This document shows positions 45,311 to 54,748 of a stretch of 64,000 nt of DNA, piece after piece. The stretch comes from Algoriphagus algorifonticola (GTDB lineage Bacteria; Bacteroidota; Bacteroidia; Cytophagales; Cyclobacteriaceae), in NCBI RefSeq assembly GCF_007655305.1, contig NZ_VLOG01000053.1, forward strand, positions 48,633 through 112,632, given 5' to 3'. A program made the position numbers and the translations under genes. The notes beneath the pieces are model-generated. The model made no database searches. It saw only the letters and a list, made by a program, of their open reading frames with translations, and had not been told where the DNA came from. The first letter of the stretch is position 1; each line of letters starts with the position of its first letter.

Positions 45311-47374
45311 ATGGAAAAGCATAACCACGATCATCAAAAGCATCACCATCATGAGCATGGTAGCGAGACTAAAAAGTCCCATTCATCAGGGCATCAAACC
45401 AACAACAAATCAGACCATCAGCATGGACACCACGACCACCACGCCATGATGATCGAGGATTTCAAAAAACGTTTTTGGGTTTCTCTTGTGCTCACCGTAC
45501 CAATTCTTGCATTGTCTCACATGATTCAGCAATTACTGGGATTTGAGCTGACCTTTTTTGGTGATCAGTACATCCTTTTTGGGCTTTCCACCATTGTCTT
45601 CTTTTATGGGGGCTGGCCTTTTCTCAAAGGACTTTGGGATGAGTTGAAAGACAAAAACCCGGGTATGATGACCCTGATTGCAGTAGCCATTACTGTGGCC
45701 TACGTGTACAGCTCGGCAGTGGTGTTTGGTTTGGAAGGGATGGATTTCTTCTGGGAGTTGGGCACACTGATCGTCATCATGCTGCTGGGGCATTGGATCG
45801 AGATGAAATCGGTAATGGGTGCATCAAGAGCGCTCGAATTACTGGTGCAGATGATGCCTTCCGAAGCACATTTGGTTCAGGGAGACCAAATCAAGGACAT
45901 CAAGGTTGATCAACTGAAAAAGGAGGATATCATCCTGATAAAAGCCAATGAGAAAATACCTGCGGACGGCACAGTGGTGGATGGGGAAAGCCACCTGGAC
46001 GAAAGCATGCTCACCGGTGAGAGCAAGCCGGTGAAAAAATCCAAAGGAGACCAGGTCATTGGTGGATCGGTAAATGGCAGCCAGTCCATCAAAGTAAAGG
46101 TGTCCAAAACCGGGAAAGAAAGCTACCTCAACAAAGTGATCACGCTGGTAGAAGAGGCTCAGAAAGCTAAATCGAAAACCCAAAACCTGGCCAACATTGC
46201 CGCCAGATGGCTCACGTTCATCGCCATTGGTGCCGGTACAGCTACGCTGGTGACCTGGATCAGCTTGGGTAAGCCGTTAGATTTTGCACTGGAACGAATG
46301 GTGACCGTCATGGTTATTTCCTGTCCACATGCATTGGGTTTGGCCATACCACTGGTTGTAGCCATTTCCACTGCTGTTTCCGCAAGCAAAGGCTTGCTAA
46401 TCCGTAACCGTACCGCTTTTGAAAATGCCCGGAAAATTACTGCAATGGTATTTGACAAGACCGGGACTCTGACCGAAGGGAAGTTTGGGGTTTCACGATA
46501 TGAGAGTCTGACGGATGATATAGACAAAGAAGAGCTATTGGCCTTTGCCGCTTCGTTGGAGCAGCAGTCCGAGCATCCAATTGCTCAAGGCATTGTGAAA
46601 GTAGCGAAAGAGGCAGGTCTGACATTGAAAAAGGTTGAAAATTTTGAATCGCTGACGGCCAAGGGCATTCAGGGCAAGATCGATGGACAAAACTGGAAAG
46701 TGGTCAGCCCCGGCTATCTGAAAGAAAACAACATAAACATCCCTGAACAGGCAGGATCTGATGCCGCAGAAACCATAGTTTTTGTGCTTTTGGAAGAAAA
46801 GTTGATTGGCTTCATAGCCTTGTCCGATCAAATCAGGGAAGAAAGCCCTAAAGCCATCGAAACCCTTCGGGAAAAGGGCATGAAGCTCTATATGGCTACC
46901 GGAGACAATGAGAAAACCGCCAAGGCAGTCAGTGAAAAACTCGGGCTGGATGGCTACTATGGTGAAGTACTGCCCCATCAAAAAGTGGAAATCATTAAGA
47001 AACTCCAAAAAGAAGGGCACTTTGTGGCCATGACGGGTGATGGGGTGAATGATGCCCCTGCACTGGCACAGGCCAACGTGGGCATTGCCGTTGGTTCAGG
47101 CACAGACGTTGCTGCCGAGACAGCCGACATCATCCTGGTCAATAGCAACCCAAAAGACATTGCCAACCTGGTACTGTTTGGCAGAGCCACCTACAACAAG
47201 ATGATTCAGAACCTCGCCTGGGCCACCGGCTACAATGCCATCGCATTGCCTTTGGCCACAGGATTTATTCCGGGTCTGGTGATTAGTCCTGCAATAGGCG
47301 CAGTATTCATGAGCCTGAGTACGGTCATAGTGGCCATTAATGCGCAATTGCTGAAAAGGAAGATGAAAAGCTGA
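45311..47374 (+). CDS. copB: CopB-type copper/silver P1B ATPase (CPH motif)
   Basis: A 687-aa heavy-metal P-type ATPase. The N-terminus is very rich in His (HNHDHQKHHHHEHG) instead of a CxxC domain. The membrane metal motif is CPH at residues 338-340 (VISCPHALGLAI), the P1B-3 signature associated with Cu/Ag. The catalytic DKTGTLTEG and the hinge MTGDGVNDAPAL are intact. It exports metal from the cytoplasm to the periplasm. It ends the permease-PepSY-DUF2911 cluster. Confidence 0.95.
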   Translation: MEKHNHDHQKHHHHEHGSETKKSHSSGHQTNNKSDHQHGHHDHHAMMIEDFKKRFWVSLVLTVPILALSHMIQQLLGFELTFFGDQYILFGLSTIVFFYGGWPFLKGLWDELKDKNPGMMTLIAVAITVAYVYSSAVVFGLEGMDFFWELGTLIVIMLLGHWIEMKSVMGASRALELLVQMMPSEAHLVQGDQIKDIKVDQLKKEDIILIKANEKIPADGTVVDGESHLDESMLTGESKPVKKSKGDQVIGGSVNGSQSIKVKVSKTGKESYLNKVITLVEEAQKAKSKTQNLANIAARWLTFIAIGAGTATLVTWISLGKPLDFALERMVTVMVISCPHALGLAIPLVVAISTAVSASKGLLIRNRTAFENARKITAMVFDKTGTLTEGKFGVSRYESLTDDIDKEELLAFAASLEQQSEHPIAQGIVKVAKEAGLTLKKVENFESLTAKGIQGKIDGQNWKVVSPGYLKENNINIPEQAGSDAAETIVFVLLEEKLIGFIALSDQIREESPKAIETLREKGMKLYMATGDNEKTAKAVSEKLGLDGYYGEVLPHQKVEIIKKLQKEGHFVAMTGDGVNDAPALAQANVGIAVGSGTDVAAETADIILVNSNPKDIANLVLFGRATYNKMIQNLAWATGYNAIALPLATGFIPGLVISPAIGAVFMSLSTVIVAINAQLLKRKMKS

Positions 47375-47438
47375 ACTATTTAGGAATCCCCAAGGGTACT
47401 TGCCGACTTTTGCAATACCCTTGCACATTAATTTTGCG

Positions 47439-47446
47439 TATATTTG
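47439..47446 (+). promoter_or_regulatory. TATATTTG -7 box before the second RND operon
   Basis: TATATTTG matches the Bacteroidetes TAnnTTTG -7 box and lies 8 bases before the ATG at 47454, so a transcript from it would be nearly leaderless for that gene. TTG candidates upstream are 15 or 26 bases away, so the -33 box is imperfect. Confidence 0.35.
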
Positions 47447-47453
47447 CAGGCAA

Positions 47454-47849
47454 ATGAATTCCATTCTATCCATATCGTTCAGCTTTCTGTTCCTGATGCA
47501 GGCAATGGGACCTACTTTGGATTTATGTTGTGAATTAGCAAAGCTTCCGGTGCTTTTTGAACACTACGAGGAATATGCAGAACATAATGGAACTTCATTC
47601 GCAGAGTTTATTGACTTTCATTATGGTGACGGGCAAAATGCAAAAGGCCACCATGATGACGAGCATGACAAAAACTTACCTTTTCACGGTCAGCACCAGT
47701 GCTGTCACGGATACACTTACATAGCCCAACTATGGGGGTATACAGAAATGACTCCCATTCACATTACAACAGAAATAAGAGCAACACGCTATAGTTTTTC
47801 TCTTTGTTCTGAGTACTCAGAATCCCCTTTCCAGCCTCCACAGGCCTGA
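47454..47849 (+). CDS. Small His/Cys-rich secreted protein preceding CzcA
   Basis: I choose the ATG at 47454 (MNSILSISFSFLFLMQAMGP), giving 131 aa with a signal-like N-terminus. The mature part has LDLCCELAKLP, acidic HYEEYAEHNG, and HHDDEHDKNLPFHGQHQCCHG, likely metal-binding. It ends ESPFQPPQA. It lies 148 bases before the CzcA-type fusion gene. This is analogous to the HYC_CC_PP gene before CusA, and small proteins of this kind often head czc operons in the phylum. Function not established. Confidence 0.7.
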   Translation: MNSILSISFSFLFLMQAMGPTLDLCCELAKLPVLFEHYEEYAEHNGTSFAEFIDFHYGDGQNAKGHHDDEHDKNLPFHGQHQCCHGYTYIAQLWGYTEMTPIHITTEIRATRYSFSLCSEYSESPFQPPQA

Positions 47850-47996
47850 TTTAACCGGACTTTCTTTTAAAATTTACACCGTTATCGGCTATTGCCCTTA
47901 AGCGGCTTTTCGTTTATTCCAGTCCGGGATACTTCCTATGGGCATTTTTCGCCCGTTCTATTCTATTCAATAAATCAAAATTTCAAACATAATTCA

Positions 47997-50900
47997 ATGC
48001 TGGATAAAATCATTCAATTTTCCATCAGGAACAAACTGATCATTGGGCTGTTCACGCTGGCCCTGGTCATCTGGGGAGGCTATTCGCTTACACAGCTTCC
48101 CATCGATGCGGTGCCGGATATTACCAACAACCAGGTGCAGGTTATTACTGCTTCCCCTTCCCTGGCTGCCCAGGAAGTGGAGCGACTCATCACCTTCCCT
48201 ATAGAGATCAACATGGCCACCATCCCGGAGATAGACGAGATACGCTCGTTTTCCCGGTTCGGCCTGTCAGTTGTTACCATCGTATTCAAGGAGAATACCG
48301 ATATCTATTGGGCACGGCAGCAGGTCAACGAACGGCTGGGACAAGCAGCAAGGGAAATCCCTCCAGGCGTGGGCGACCCTTATATGGCTCCCATCAGTAC
48401 CGGGCTTGGCGAAATTTATCAATACACTTTGCAGCCTGAGAAAGGCTATGAAGAAAAATACACCCCGATGGAACTTCGCACCATCCAGGATTGGATTGTG
48501 CGCAGGCAGTTGCTGGGGACTCCCGGTGTTGCGGACGTGAGCAGCTTCGGGGGCTATCTCAAGCAATACGAAATAGCGATTGACCCGGATAAGCTTCGTA
48601 GTATGAATGTTACCATTGCAGATCTGTTTCAGGCTTTGGAAAAGAACAATCAGAACACTGGTGGAGCTTATATCGAAAAACAGCCAAATTCCTATTTCAT
48701 TCGTTCCTCTGGCTTAGTGAATGACCTGAAAGACATTGAAAAGATCGTAGTGCGGGTCAACCAGAGTGGTATCCCCGTTTTGGTAAAGGATGTGGCCAAG
48801 GTGCAGTTGGGTCATGCTGTCCGCTATGGAGCTATTACACGGAATGGCGAAGGAGAAGTAGTGGGAGCAGTAGTGATGATGCTGAAAGATGAGAATGGGG
48901 CACAGGTCATCGAAAATGTAAAGGAACGGGTAGAACAGATCAAAAATTCTTTACCAGATGGTGTGACTATCGAACCTTTTATAGACCGTACCAAACTAGT
49001 CGACAAAGCAATTTCAACCGTTTCCACAAACTTGATAGAAGGGGCATTGATTGTTATTTTCATTTTGGTGCTTTTTCTTGGAAACATGCGGGCCGGTCTG
49101 CTGGTCGCATCGGTTATCCCGCTGGCCATGCTGTTTGCCATAGCCATGATGAACGTTTTTGGAGTATCCGGTAACCTGATGAGCCTGGGAGCCATTGACT
49201 TTGGGTTGATTGTGGACGGAGCAGTGATCATAGTAGAAAGTGTGGTTCACCGCATTACCATGAGCAAATCCCATCACATGGGCATAGCCCGGCTAAACCA
49301 ACAGCAGATGGATGATGAGGTGTACGGGGCAGCCAGCAAGATCAGGCAGTCAGCTGCCTTCGGGGAGATTATTATCCTAATCGTGTACTTGCCTTTGCTT
49401 ACCCTAGTGGGTATAGAGGGAAAAATGTTTGGCCCTATGGCGATGACGGTAAGCTTTGCTATTCTGGGTGCTTTCATTTTGTCCCTAACCTACGTACCCA
49501 TGATGTCTGCGCTTGTCTTGAGTAAAAGGACTGAACATAAGAGAAACTTTTCCGACAAAATGATGGATTTTTTCCAGCGGCTATACAGCCCCGTAATTGG
49601 TCTGGCTCTGAAAAGAAGGGTTACAGTAGTCCTGATTGCCGTTGTATTGTTTTTCGTTAGCCTCTTCACTTTTTCCCGAATGGGTGCGGAGTTTATCCCA
49701 ACGCTGGACGAAGGGGATTTTGCCATCGGTACGATGGTGATGACGGGAACCTCACTGACTGAAAGTGTGGAAATTTCCAACAGAGCGGCAAAAATCCTAA
49801 TGGATAATTTTCCTGAAGTGAAAGAAGTCGTAGGCAAAACCGGATCAGGGGAAATCCCAACCGACCCCATGCCCATTGAGGCAACCGACATGATCGTGGT
49901 ACTCAAGGACAAGAAGGAGTGGACAAGTGCAGAAGACAGGGAAGAGTTGGCCAATAAAATGAATGAGGCTTTATCCGTTTTGCCGGGTGTGGTGTTCAGC
50001 TTCCAGCAACCCATCCAGATGCGGTTCAACGAACTCATGACTGGATCAAAGCAAGATGTAGTGCTCAAAATATATGGTGAAGATCTGGACGTATTGAGCG
50101 CACAAGCAAGAGAAGTCGGTGACATTGTGAACACCGTAGAGGGCGCTCAGGATTTATATGTGGAGAAAATAACGGGGTTACCTCAGATCGTAGTAGAGAT
50201 GGACAGGGATGCTATTGCACGTTATGGGTTGAATGTGGAAGACATCAATAATGTGATCAACACGGCATTTGCCGGACAAAGTGCCGGAATTGTGTATGAG
50301 GGTGAAAGGCGTTTTGACCTGGTAGTAAGGCTGGAGCAAAACAACCGTAAGGATATTAGCGATGTGAAGAGCCTCTATATCAATACACCCACTGGCCAGC
50401 AGGTGCCCATCACCCAAGTGGCAGAAATACAGTTGATCCCTGGCCCTATCCAGATCCAGCGTGACGATACCAAGCGCAGGATCACCATTGCCTTCAATGT
50501 GCGGAACAGGGACGTAGAGAGTATAGTGGACGAGATCAAGGCAAAAATAGACCAGTCCCTCGAACTTCCAGTAGGGTATTACATCACCTATGGTGGCCAA
50601 TTCGAAAACCTGATAGAGGCACGCCAGCGTCTGGCTGTTGCCGTACCCCTGGCGTTGGGGCTTATTTTCGCTTTGCTCTACTTCACTTTCAATTCAGTGA
50701 AGCAGAGTGTCCTCATTTTCACGGCCATACCCATGTCGGCCATTGGCGGGGTTTATGCCCTCTATTTCAGAGATATGCCTTTTAGCATTTCTGCGGGTGT
50801 TGGCTTCATTGCCCTCTTCGGTGTGGCTGTGCTGAATGGCATTGTTTTGATCGGGGAGTTTAACCACCTGAAAGCGGATGGAGTAACTGACCTGAAAGAA

Positions 50901-52379
50901 CGGATACTCAAAGGAACACGCACTAGGCTCAGGCCCGTATTGATGACCGCTTTGGTAGCTTCCTTCGGCTTCCTGCCTATGGCCCTATCTACCTCCTCCG
51001 GGGCGGAAGTACAGAGGCCATTAGCTACCGTGGTAATTGGTGGCCTCCTCACGGCTACTCTTCTTACCCTTGTGGTATTGCCGGTGCTGTACACCTATTT
51101 GGAAAATGGGTTTAAAAAACTGGGCAATAAAACAGTCGCTTCTGTCATCCTGTTGTTTGCATTGAGTTTGGCCTCCACTAACCAAGCCAAGGCTCAGGAT
51201 AGCAATACACCCAAGTCCTATACTCTGGAGCAGGCCATTGAGGCAACCAAAAACAGCCATCCGGCACTTGCTGCAGACGACTACCGGATAGAAGGTGGAA
51301 GATCATTGAAACGCACGGCTTTTGATCCGGCTAAAACTGACGTTGGCCTCCAATACGGGCAGTACAACAGCTTTGAAACCGATCTGGCGCTCAACCTTTC
51401 GCAGCGGTTTTCATTTCCTACGGTGTACACGGCCAAGGCAGCCCTCTTCAGGGAGCAGGTCACCAGTTTGGAACTGGAAAAGGAAATTACAACCAACCAA
51501 CTTGCTGCCAGGGTAAAAGCCGCCTGGTACCAGTTGGTCTATCTGGACGAAGTACAAAACCTGCTCTTTCAGCAGGATACTTTATATGGAAAGTTCGCCA
51601 AGGCAGCAGATGTCCGCTTCCGTACCGGGGAGAGCAATATGCTGGAAAAAGCCACGGCAGAAACACAACTCATGGAAATCCGCAACCTGCTCAATCAAAA
51701 CAGGGCAGACTACCTCGGGTGGTACAAACAAATGCAGACCCTGCTGAATACGCAGGACAGCCTGATACTGAACATGGGGCAGCTAATTGCCAGACCCTTT
51801 GTTTTGTCAATGGATTCGGCCGCTTTGGCCAATAATCCGCTATTGGCTTATACCAAACAGGATATTGCCATAGCTGCGCAAAGCAAAAAACTGGAGAAAA
51901 ACCAGTTGCTCCCTGATTTCTCCATTGGTTACTTCAACCAGTCTCTCATTGGAAGTCCATTGAGCGATGGTGGACTGGCCACAGGTTCCAATCGCTTTTC
52001 CGGGATACAGGCCGGCATCAGCATACCACTGTTTTTCGGAGCACAATCGGCACGCATCCGTGCAGCCGACAAACTGAAACAGGCCGCACAAGCCGATTAC
52101 AGAGCTACAGAGAATGACCTTAGTGCTGAATACGCCAAGCTCTCACAGGCTTACCTAAAGCTGGGAAACACCCTCTCTTATTATGAAGAAAACGCCCTGC
52201 CCCAGGCCAACATCATCCTTGAAAATGCAGAAAGGGGATTTAGCCAGGGGGCGATAGGTTATGTGGAATATGTGCAGGGTGTACAACGTGCGATGGACAT
52301 CAAATCAGGCTACCTCGATGCACTCAATCAGTATAATCAGGCAGTAATCAACCTGGAATTTCTATTTGGTCAACAGTAA
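47997..52379 (+). CDS. czcA: CzcA-type RND pump fused to a TolC-like outer-membrane factor
   Basis: From the ATG at 47997 (MLDKIIQFSIRNKLIIGL) the protein has 1460 aa. Residues 1 to about 1040 are a complete HME-RND pump with DAVPDITNNQVQVITASPSL and the CzcA TM4 motif DFGLIVDGAVIIVES. Then comes a second signal-like segment (SVILLFALSLASTNQAKAQ, about 1047-1066) and a TolC-family outer-membrane factor (YTLEQAIEATKNSHPALAAD, later GESNMLEKATAETQL). Pump and exit duct are thus made as one chain, possibly cleaved at the internal signal peptide. A Czc/Cus-type divalent or monovalent metal substrate is likely. Confidence 0.92.
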   Translation: MLDKIIQFSIRNKLIIGLFTLALVIWGGYSLTQLPIDAVPDITNNQVQVITASPSLAAQEVERLITFPIEINMATIPEIDEIRSFSRFGLSVVTIVFKENTDIYWARQQVNERLGQAAREIPPGVGDPYMAPISTGLGEIYQYTLQPEKGYEEKYTPMELRTIQDWIVRRQLLGTPGVADVSSFGGYLKQYEIAIDPDKLRSMNVTIADLFQALEKNNQNTGGAYIEKQPNSYFIRSSGLVNDLKDIEKIVVRVNQSGIPVLVKDVAKVQLGHAVRYGAITRNGEGEVVGAVVMMLKDENGAQVIENVKERVEQIKNSLPDGVTIEPFIDRTKLVDKAISTVSTNLIEGALIVIFILVLFLGNMRAGLLVASVIPLAMLFAIAMMNVFGVSGNLMSLGAIDFGLIVDGAVIIVESVVHRITMSKSHHMGIARLNQQQMDDEVYGAASKIRQSAAFGEIIILIVYLPLLTLVGIEGKMFGPMAMTVSFAILGAFILSLTYVPMMSALVLSKRTEHKRNFSDKMMDFFQRLYSPVIGLALKRRVTVVLIAVVLFFVSLFTFSRMGAEFIPTLDEGDFAIGTMVMTGTSLTESVEISNRAAKILMDNFPEVKEVVGKTGSGEIPTDPMPIEATDMIVVLKDKKEWTSAEDREELANKMNEALSVLPGVVFSFQQPIQMRFNELMTGSKQDVVLKIYGEDLDVLSAQAREVGDIVNTVEGAQDLYVEKITGLPQIVVEMDRDAIARYGLNVEDINNVINTAFAGQSAGIVYEGERRFDLVVRLEQNNRKDISDVKSLYINTPTGQQVPITQVAEIQLIPGPIQIQRDDTKRRITIAFNVRNRDVESIVDEIKAKIDQSLELPVGYYITYGGQFENLIEARQRLAVAVPLALGLIFALLYFTFNSVKQSVLIFTAIPMSAIGGVYALYFRDMPFSISAGVGFIALFGVAVLNGIVLIGEFNHLKADGVTDLKERILKGTRTRLRPVLMTALVASFGFLPMALSTSSGAEVQRPLATVVIGGLLTATLLTLVVLPVLYTYLENGFKKLGNKTVASVILLFALSLASTNQAKAQDSNTPKSYTLEQAIEATKNSHPALAADDYRIEGGRSLKRTAFDPAKTDVGLQYGQYNSFETDLALNLSQRFSFPTVYTAKAALFREQVTSLELEKEITTNQLAARVKAAWYQLVYLDEVQNLLFQQDTLYGKFAKAADVRFRTGESNMLEKATAETQLMEIRNLLNQNRADYLGWYKQMQTLLNTQDSLILNMGQLIARPFVLSMDSAALANNPLLAYTKQDIAIAAQSKKLEKNQLLPDFSIGYFNQSLIGSPLSDGGLATGSNRFSGIQAGISIPLFFGAQSARIRAADKLKQAAQADYRATENDLSAEYAKLSQAYLKLGNTLSYYEENALPQANIILENAERGFSQGAIGYVEYVQGVQRAMDIKSGYLDALNQYNQAVINLEFLFGQQ

Positions 52380-52399
52380 AAATCTAAAGCATTAAAGCA

Positions 52400-53668
52400 A
52401 TGAAAATATCAATAAATCAAATAACACCCATCATGTGGGTAAATCAAGCCGGAAAGGCTTTGATAGTAATCCTCATTCTTGTTCTGGCGGGATGTTCAGG
52501 AGGGTCGTCCGGTTCGGAAAACCCTACGGAAAAACCAGTGGAAACAGGTGGGCATGAGGACGAGGCACATGGTGAAGAAGGCCATGATGAGGAAAACATA
52601 GCAGAGATCACCCCTGCACAATTTAAGGCCGCAGGTATCCAACTCGGTAAGGTAGAAATGAGAAACCTGAGCAGCACCCTGCGGGTAAACGGCCTCATTG
52701 ACGCACCTCCACAAAACCTGATCAACATCAGCGCTCCAATGGGGGGCTTTGTACGGAAAACGGATTTGCTGCAGGGAATGGCCATTAAAAAAGGCCAGCT
52801 ATTAGTCACCCTAGAACATCCCGATTATGTAACCATTCAGCAGGAATATGTACAAAGCAAAAATCAGTTGGCCTATATGGAGCTGGAATACAAGCGACAG
52901 GAAGAGTTGAGCCGGGAGAACGTAAGTGCTTTGAAAATCTTCCAGCAGACCCAGGCGGAATACAAAAACCTGCAGGCACAGGTGAAAGGCTTAGAAGAGA
53001 AATTGGCGATTTTGGGAATTAATGCAACCAATCTAACGGAGGATAAAATTTCCCGGTACATTCACCTCTACTCACCGGTTACCGGGTATGTATCAGAGGT
53101 AAATGTGAACCTGGGGAAATACGTCAACTCCACGGATGCAATGTTCGAGCTGATCGATGCAAAGCACCTACATGCCGAACTTACGGTTTATGAAAAAGAC
53201 CTTCCTAAGATTGCCATTGGCCAGAAGGTACGGTTCACGATCCCGAACGATCCCTCCAGGGAGTATAAAGCGGAAGTCTATTTGATGGGAAAAAAGATTG
53301 AATCAGACAGGAGCTTGCGCATACACGCACACTTGGAAGATGAAGATAACCAACTCGTGCCGGGTATGTACATACAGGCGGTCATTGAGGCGGCAGGCAA
53401 TCAGGTGCCTTCTGTACCGGATGAAGCCCTGGTACAGTTTGAGGGTAATTATTTTATCTACTTGGACGAAGGTAAAAAAATGGAGGATGGACAAGAATTG
53501 TATGCATTTGAAATGACCCAGGTACAGACGGGAGTATCAGAAAATGGCTTTACCGAAATCCTCTTACCAGCCGGGCTTGATATGTCATCCACCAGTATCG
53601 TTACCAAGGGTGCTTTCTCCCTGTTGGGTAAAATGAAAAACAGCGAGGAGGAAGGCCATGCGCATTAA
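52400..53668 (+). CDS. czcB: CzcB-type RND periplasmic adaptor lipoprotein
   Basis: A 422-aa adaptor with a lipoprotein signal (ALIVILILVLAGCSGG) and an acidic/His segment (GGHEDEAHGEEGHDEEN). The membrane-fusion core is clear: NISAPMGGFVRKTDLLQGM, a coiled-coil hairpin around residues 150-210, and YSPVTGYVSEVNVNLGKYV. It ends in HAH. It starts 20 bases after the pump/outer-membrane-factor fusion and is its partner; no separate outer-membrane gene is needed. Confidence 0.93.
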   Translation: MKISINQITPIMWVNQAGKALIVILILVLAGCSGGSSGSENPTEKPVETGGHEDEAHGEEGHDEENIAEITPAQFKAAGIQLGKVEMRNLSSTLRVNGLIDAPPQNLINISAPMGGFVRKTDLLQGMAIKKGQLLVTLEHPDYVTIQQEYVQSKNQLAYMELEYKRQEELSRENVSALKIFQQTQAEYKNLQAQVKGLEEKLAILGINATNLTEDKISRYIHLYSPVTGYVSEVNVNLGKYVNSTDAMFELIDAKHLHAELTVYEKDLPKIAIGQKVRFTIPNDPSREYKAEVYLMGKKIESDRSLRIHAHLEDEDNQLVPGMYIQAVIEAAGNQVPSVPDEALVQFEGNYFIYLDEGKKMEDGQELYAFEMTQVQTGVSENGFTEILLPAGLDMSSTSIVTKGAFSLLGKMKNSEEEGHAH

Positions 53669-53691
53669 AGAAATTGTTTAGGAAAAGTGAT

Positions 53692-53719
53692 AGTCCCTGA
53701 ATTGCAATTTTCAGGGACT
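53692..53719 (+). terminator. Hairpin after the czc-type operon
   Basis: AGTCCCTGAA (53692-53701) pairs perfectly with TTCAGGGACT (53710-53719) over an 8-base loop. The downstream sequence TTCCTC is only weakly T-rich, so termination may be partial. It lies 23 bases after the adaptor stop. Confidence 0.55.
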
Positions 53720-53847
53720 TTCCTCTAAATAAAAATTTATACATGAATCAATCGCAATCAGAATACAGAAAGGCTGGCGAAGTATGGATGTAATGAAGCA
53801 AATGAAGCAAATAAAATTGTTTTTCACTGCTATCATACTGGCCATTC

Positions 53848-53929
53848 GCCCGGTAGTTCAATGGAAGAACAAGCCTTGCCCAGTTATGCTGTGTAAAGTT
53901 TATCGGGGGTTCGATTCCCCTGCCGGGAC
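53848..53929 (+). tRNA. tRNA-like element, degenerate
   Basis: The stretch opens CCCGGTAGTTCAATGG and closes GGGGGTTCGATTCCCC-TG-CCGGGAC. A 4-bp D-stem (GTTC/GAAC) with a tRNA-Gly-like loop, a 5-bp T-stem with TTCGATT loop, and a 5-bp acceptor pairing (CCCGG/CCGGG) are visible. The middle 34 bases do not give a 5-bp anticodon stem with a 7-base loop, the acceptor lacks one pair, and a base is missing at position 8. It is therefore a decayed or unusual tRNA, or a tRNA-derived attachment scar, and no amino acid is assigned. Confidence 0.4.
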
Positions 53930-53948
53930 AAAAATTTATTAGAAAATT

Positions 53949-54719
53949 ATGAGAAGTAAAGCACAAGTATTTAAGACTGCCATATTCGGGTTTGTTCTTG
54001 GCATATTATTGCTACGCCCTCTTGTTATATCTCTATACATGTTCGATATGCAGGAAGACCGGGGCAGTTGGGGGAACTATCTTTTGACAAGTTTCAACAA
54101 CATTGCTGCTATTGGAGATATAGATCAGGTAGCTATAAGCCTGCTTTTTGGGCTGATGGGTATTGCCATTGCATTGATGTTTGCGGCACGTAACAAGATT
54201 TTCCACCTCACCAGCCAAAGAGATAAGCTGCAAGCGGTAAAAGCACTAATCAGGCAAGGTGAAAATCAGCATACTGAGTTTAAATCAACTTTGCGATGGG
54301 ATTTACACCAATTTAAAACCAATGGGGCACTTGAAGATGTGGTAGTAAAAACAATTGCAGGATTTATGAATACCAATGAAGGAAACCTGATTATTGGTAT
54401 AGATGACGATGGGCAACCCTTGGGCTTGTTAGAGGATTATCGCTCATTAAAGAAACCCGGAAGAGACGGCTTTGAGCAATTTATCATGCAACTAGTTTCT
54501 ACCAAATTAGGCACGCAGTTTTGCAAACAGGTCGAAGTAGCGTTTTATCAAATGGAAGGAAGGGATGTATGTCATCTAGTTATTAAACCAACCCGATCTC
54601 CGGTTTACCTCCGTAAAGGGGATCGTTCCCACTTTCATCTACGTACCGGAAACAGTACCCGTGAACTAGATATACCAGAAGCACTCGATTATATCGAACA
54701 ACATTTTAATAATCACTGA
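53949..54719 (+). CDS. Membrane-anchored AlbA_2 (Schlafen-type) domain protein
   Basis: A 256-aa protein. Two membrane segments lie at residues about 8-30 (FKTAIFGFVLGILLLRP) and 58-80 (AISLLFGLMGIAIALMF). They are followed by an AlbA_2 domain from about residue 95: ENQHTEFKSTLRWD, TIAGFMNTNEGNLIIGIDDD and VYLRKGDRSHFHLRTGNSTR. AlbA_2 domains are putative nucleic-acid or nucleotide-binding modules. The combination with a membrane anchor and the location in a metal island are unusual. Function unknown. It lies 30 bases before the bestrophin gene. Confidence 0.8.
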   Translation: MRSKAQVFKTAIFGFVLGILLLRPLVISLYMFDMQEDRGSWGNYLLTSFNNIAAIGDIDQVAISLLFGLMGIAIALMFAARNKIFHLTSQRDKLQAVKALIRQGENQHTEFKSTLRWDLHQFKTNGALEDVVVKTIAGFMNTNEGNLIIGIDDDGQPLGLLEDYRSLKKPGRDGFEQFIMQLVSTKLGTQFCKQVEVAFYQMEGRDVCHLVIKPTRSPVYLRKGDRSHFHLRTGNSTRELDIPEALDYIEQHFNNH

Positions 54720-54748
54720 GAGGAAAAGACACCATAAATAGATAAAGA

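Noticed and set aside
53748..53966. A 72-aa minus-strand ORF across the tRNA-like element
   Set aside because: Its middle (PGRGIEPP) is the typical false translation of a tRNA T-arm; no start context or homology.
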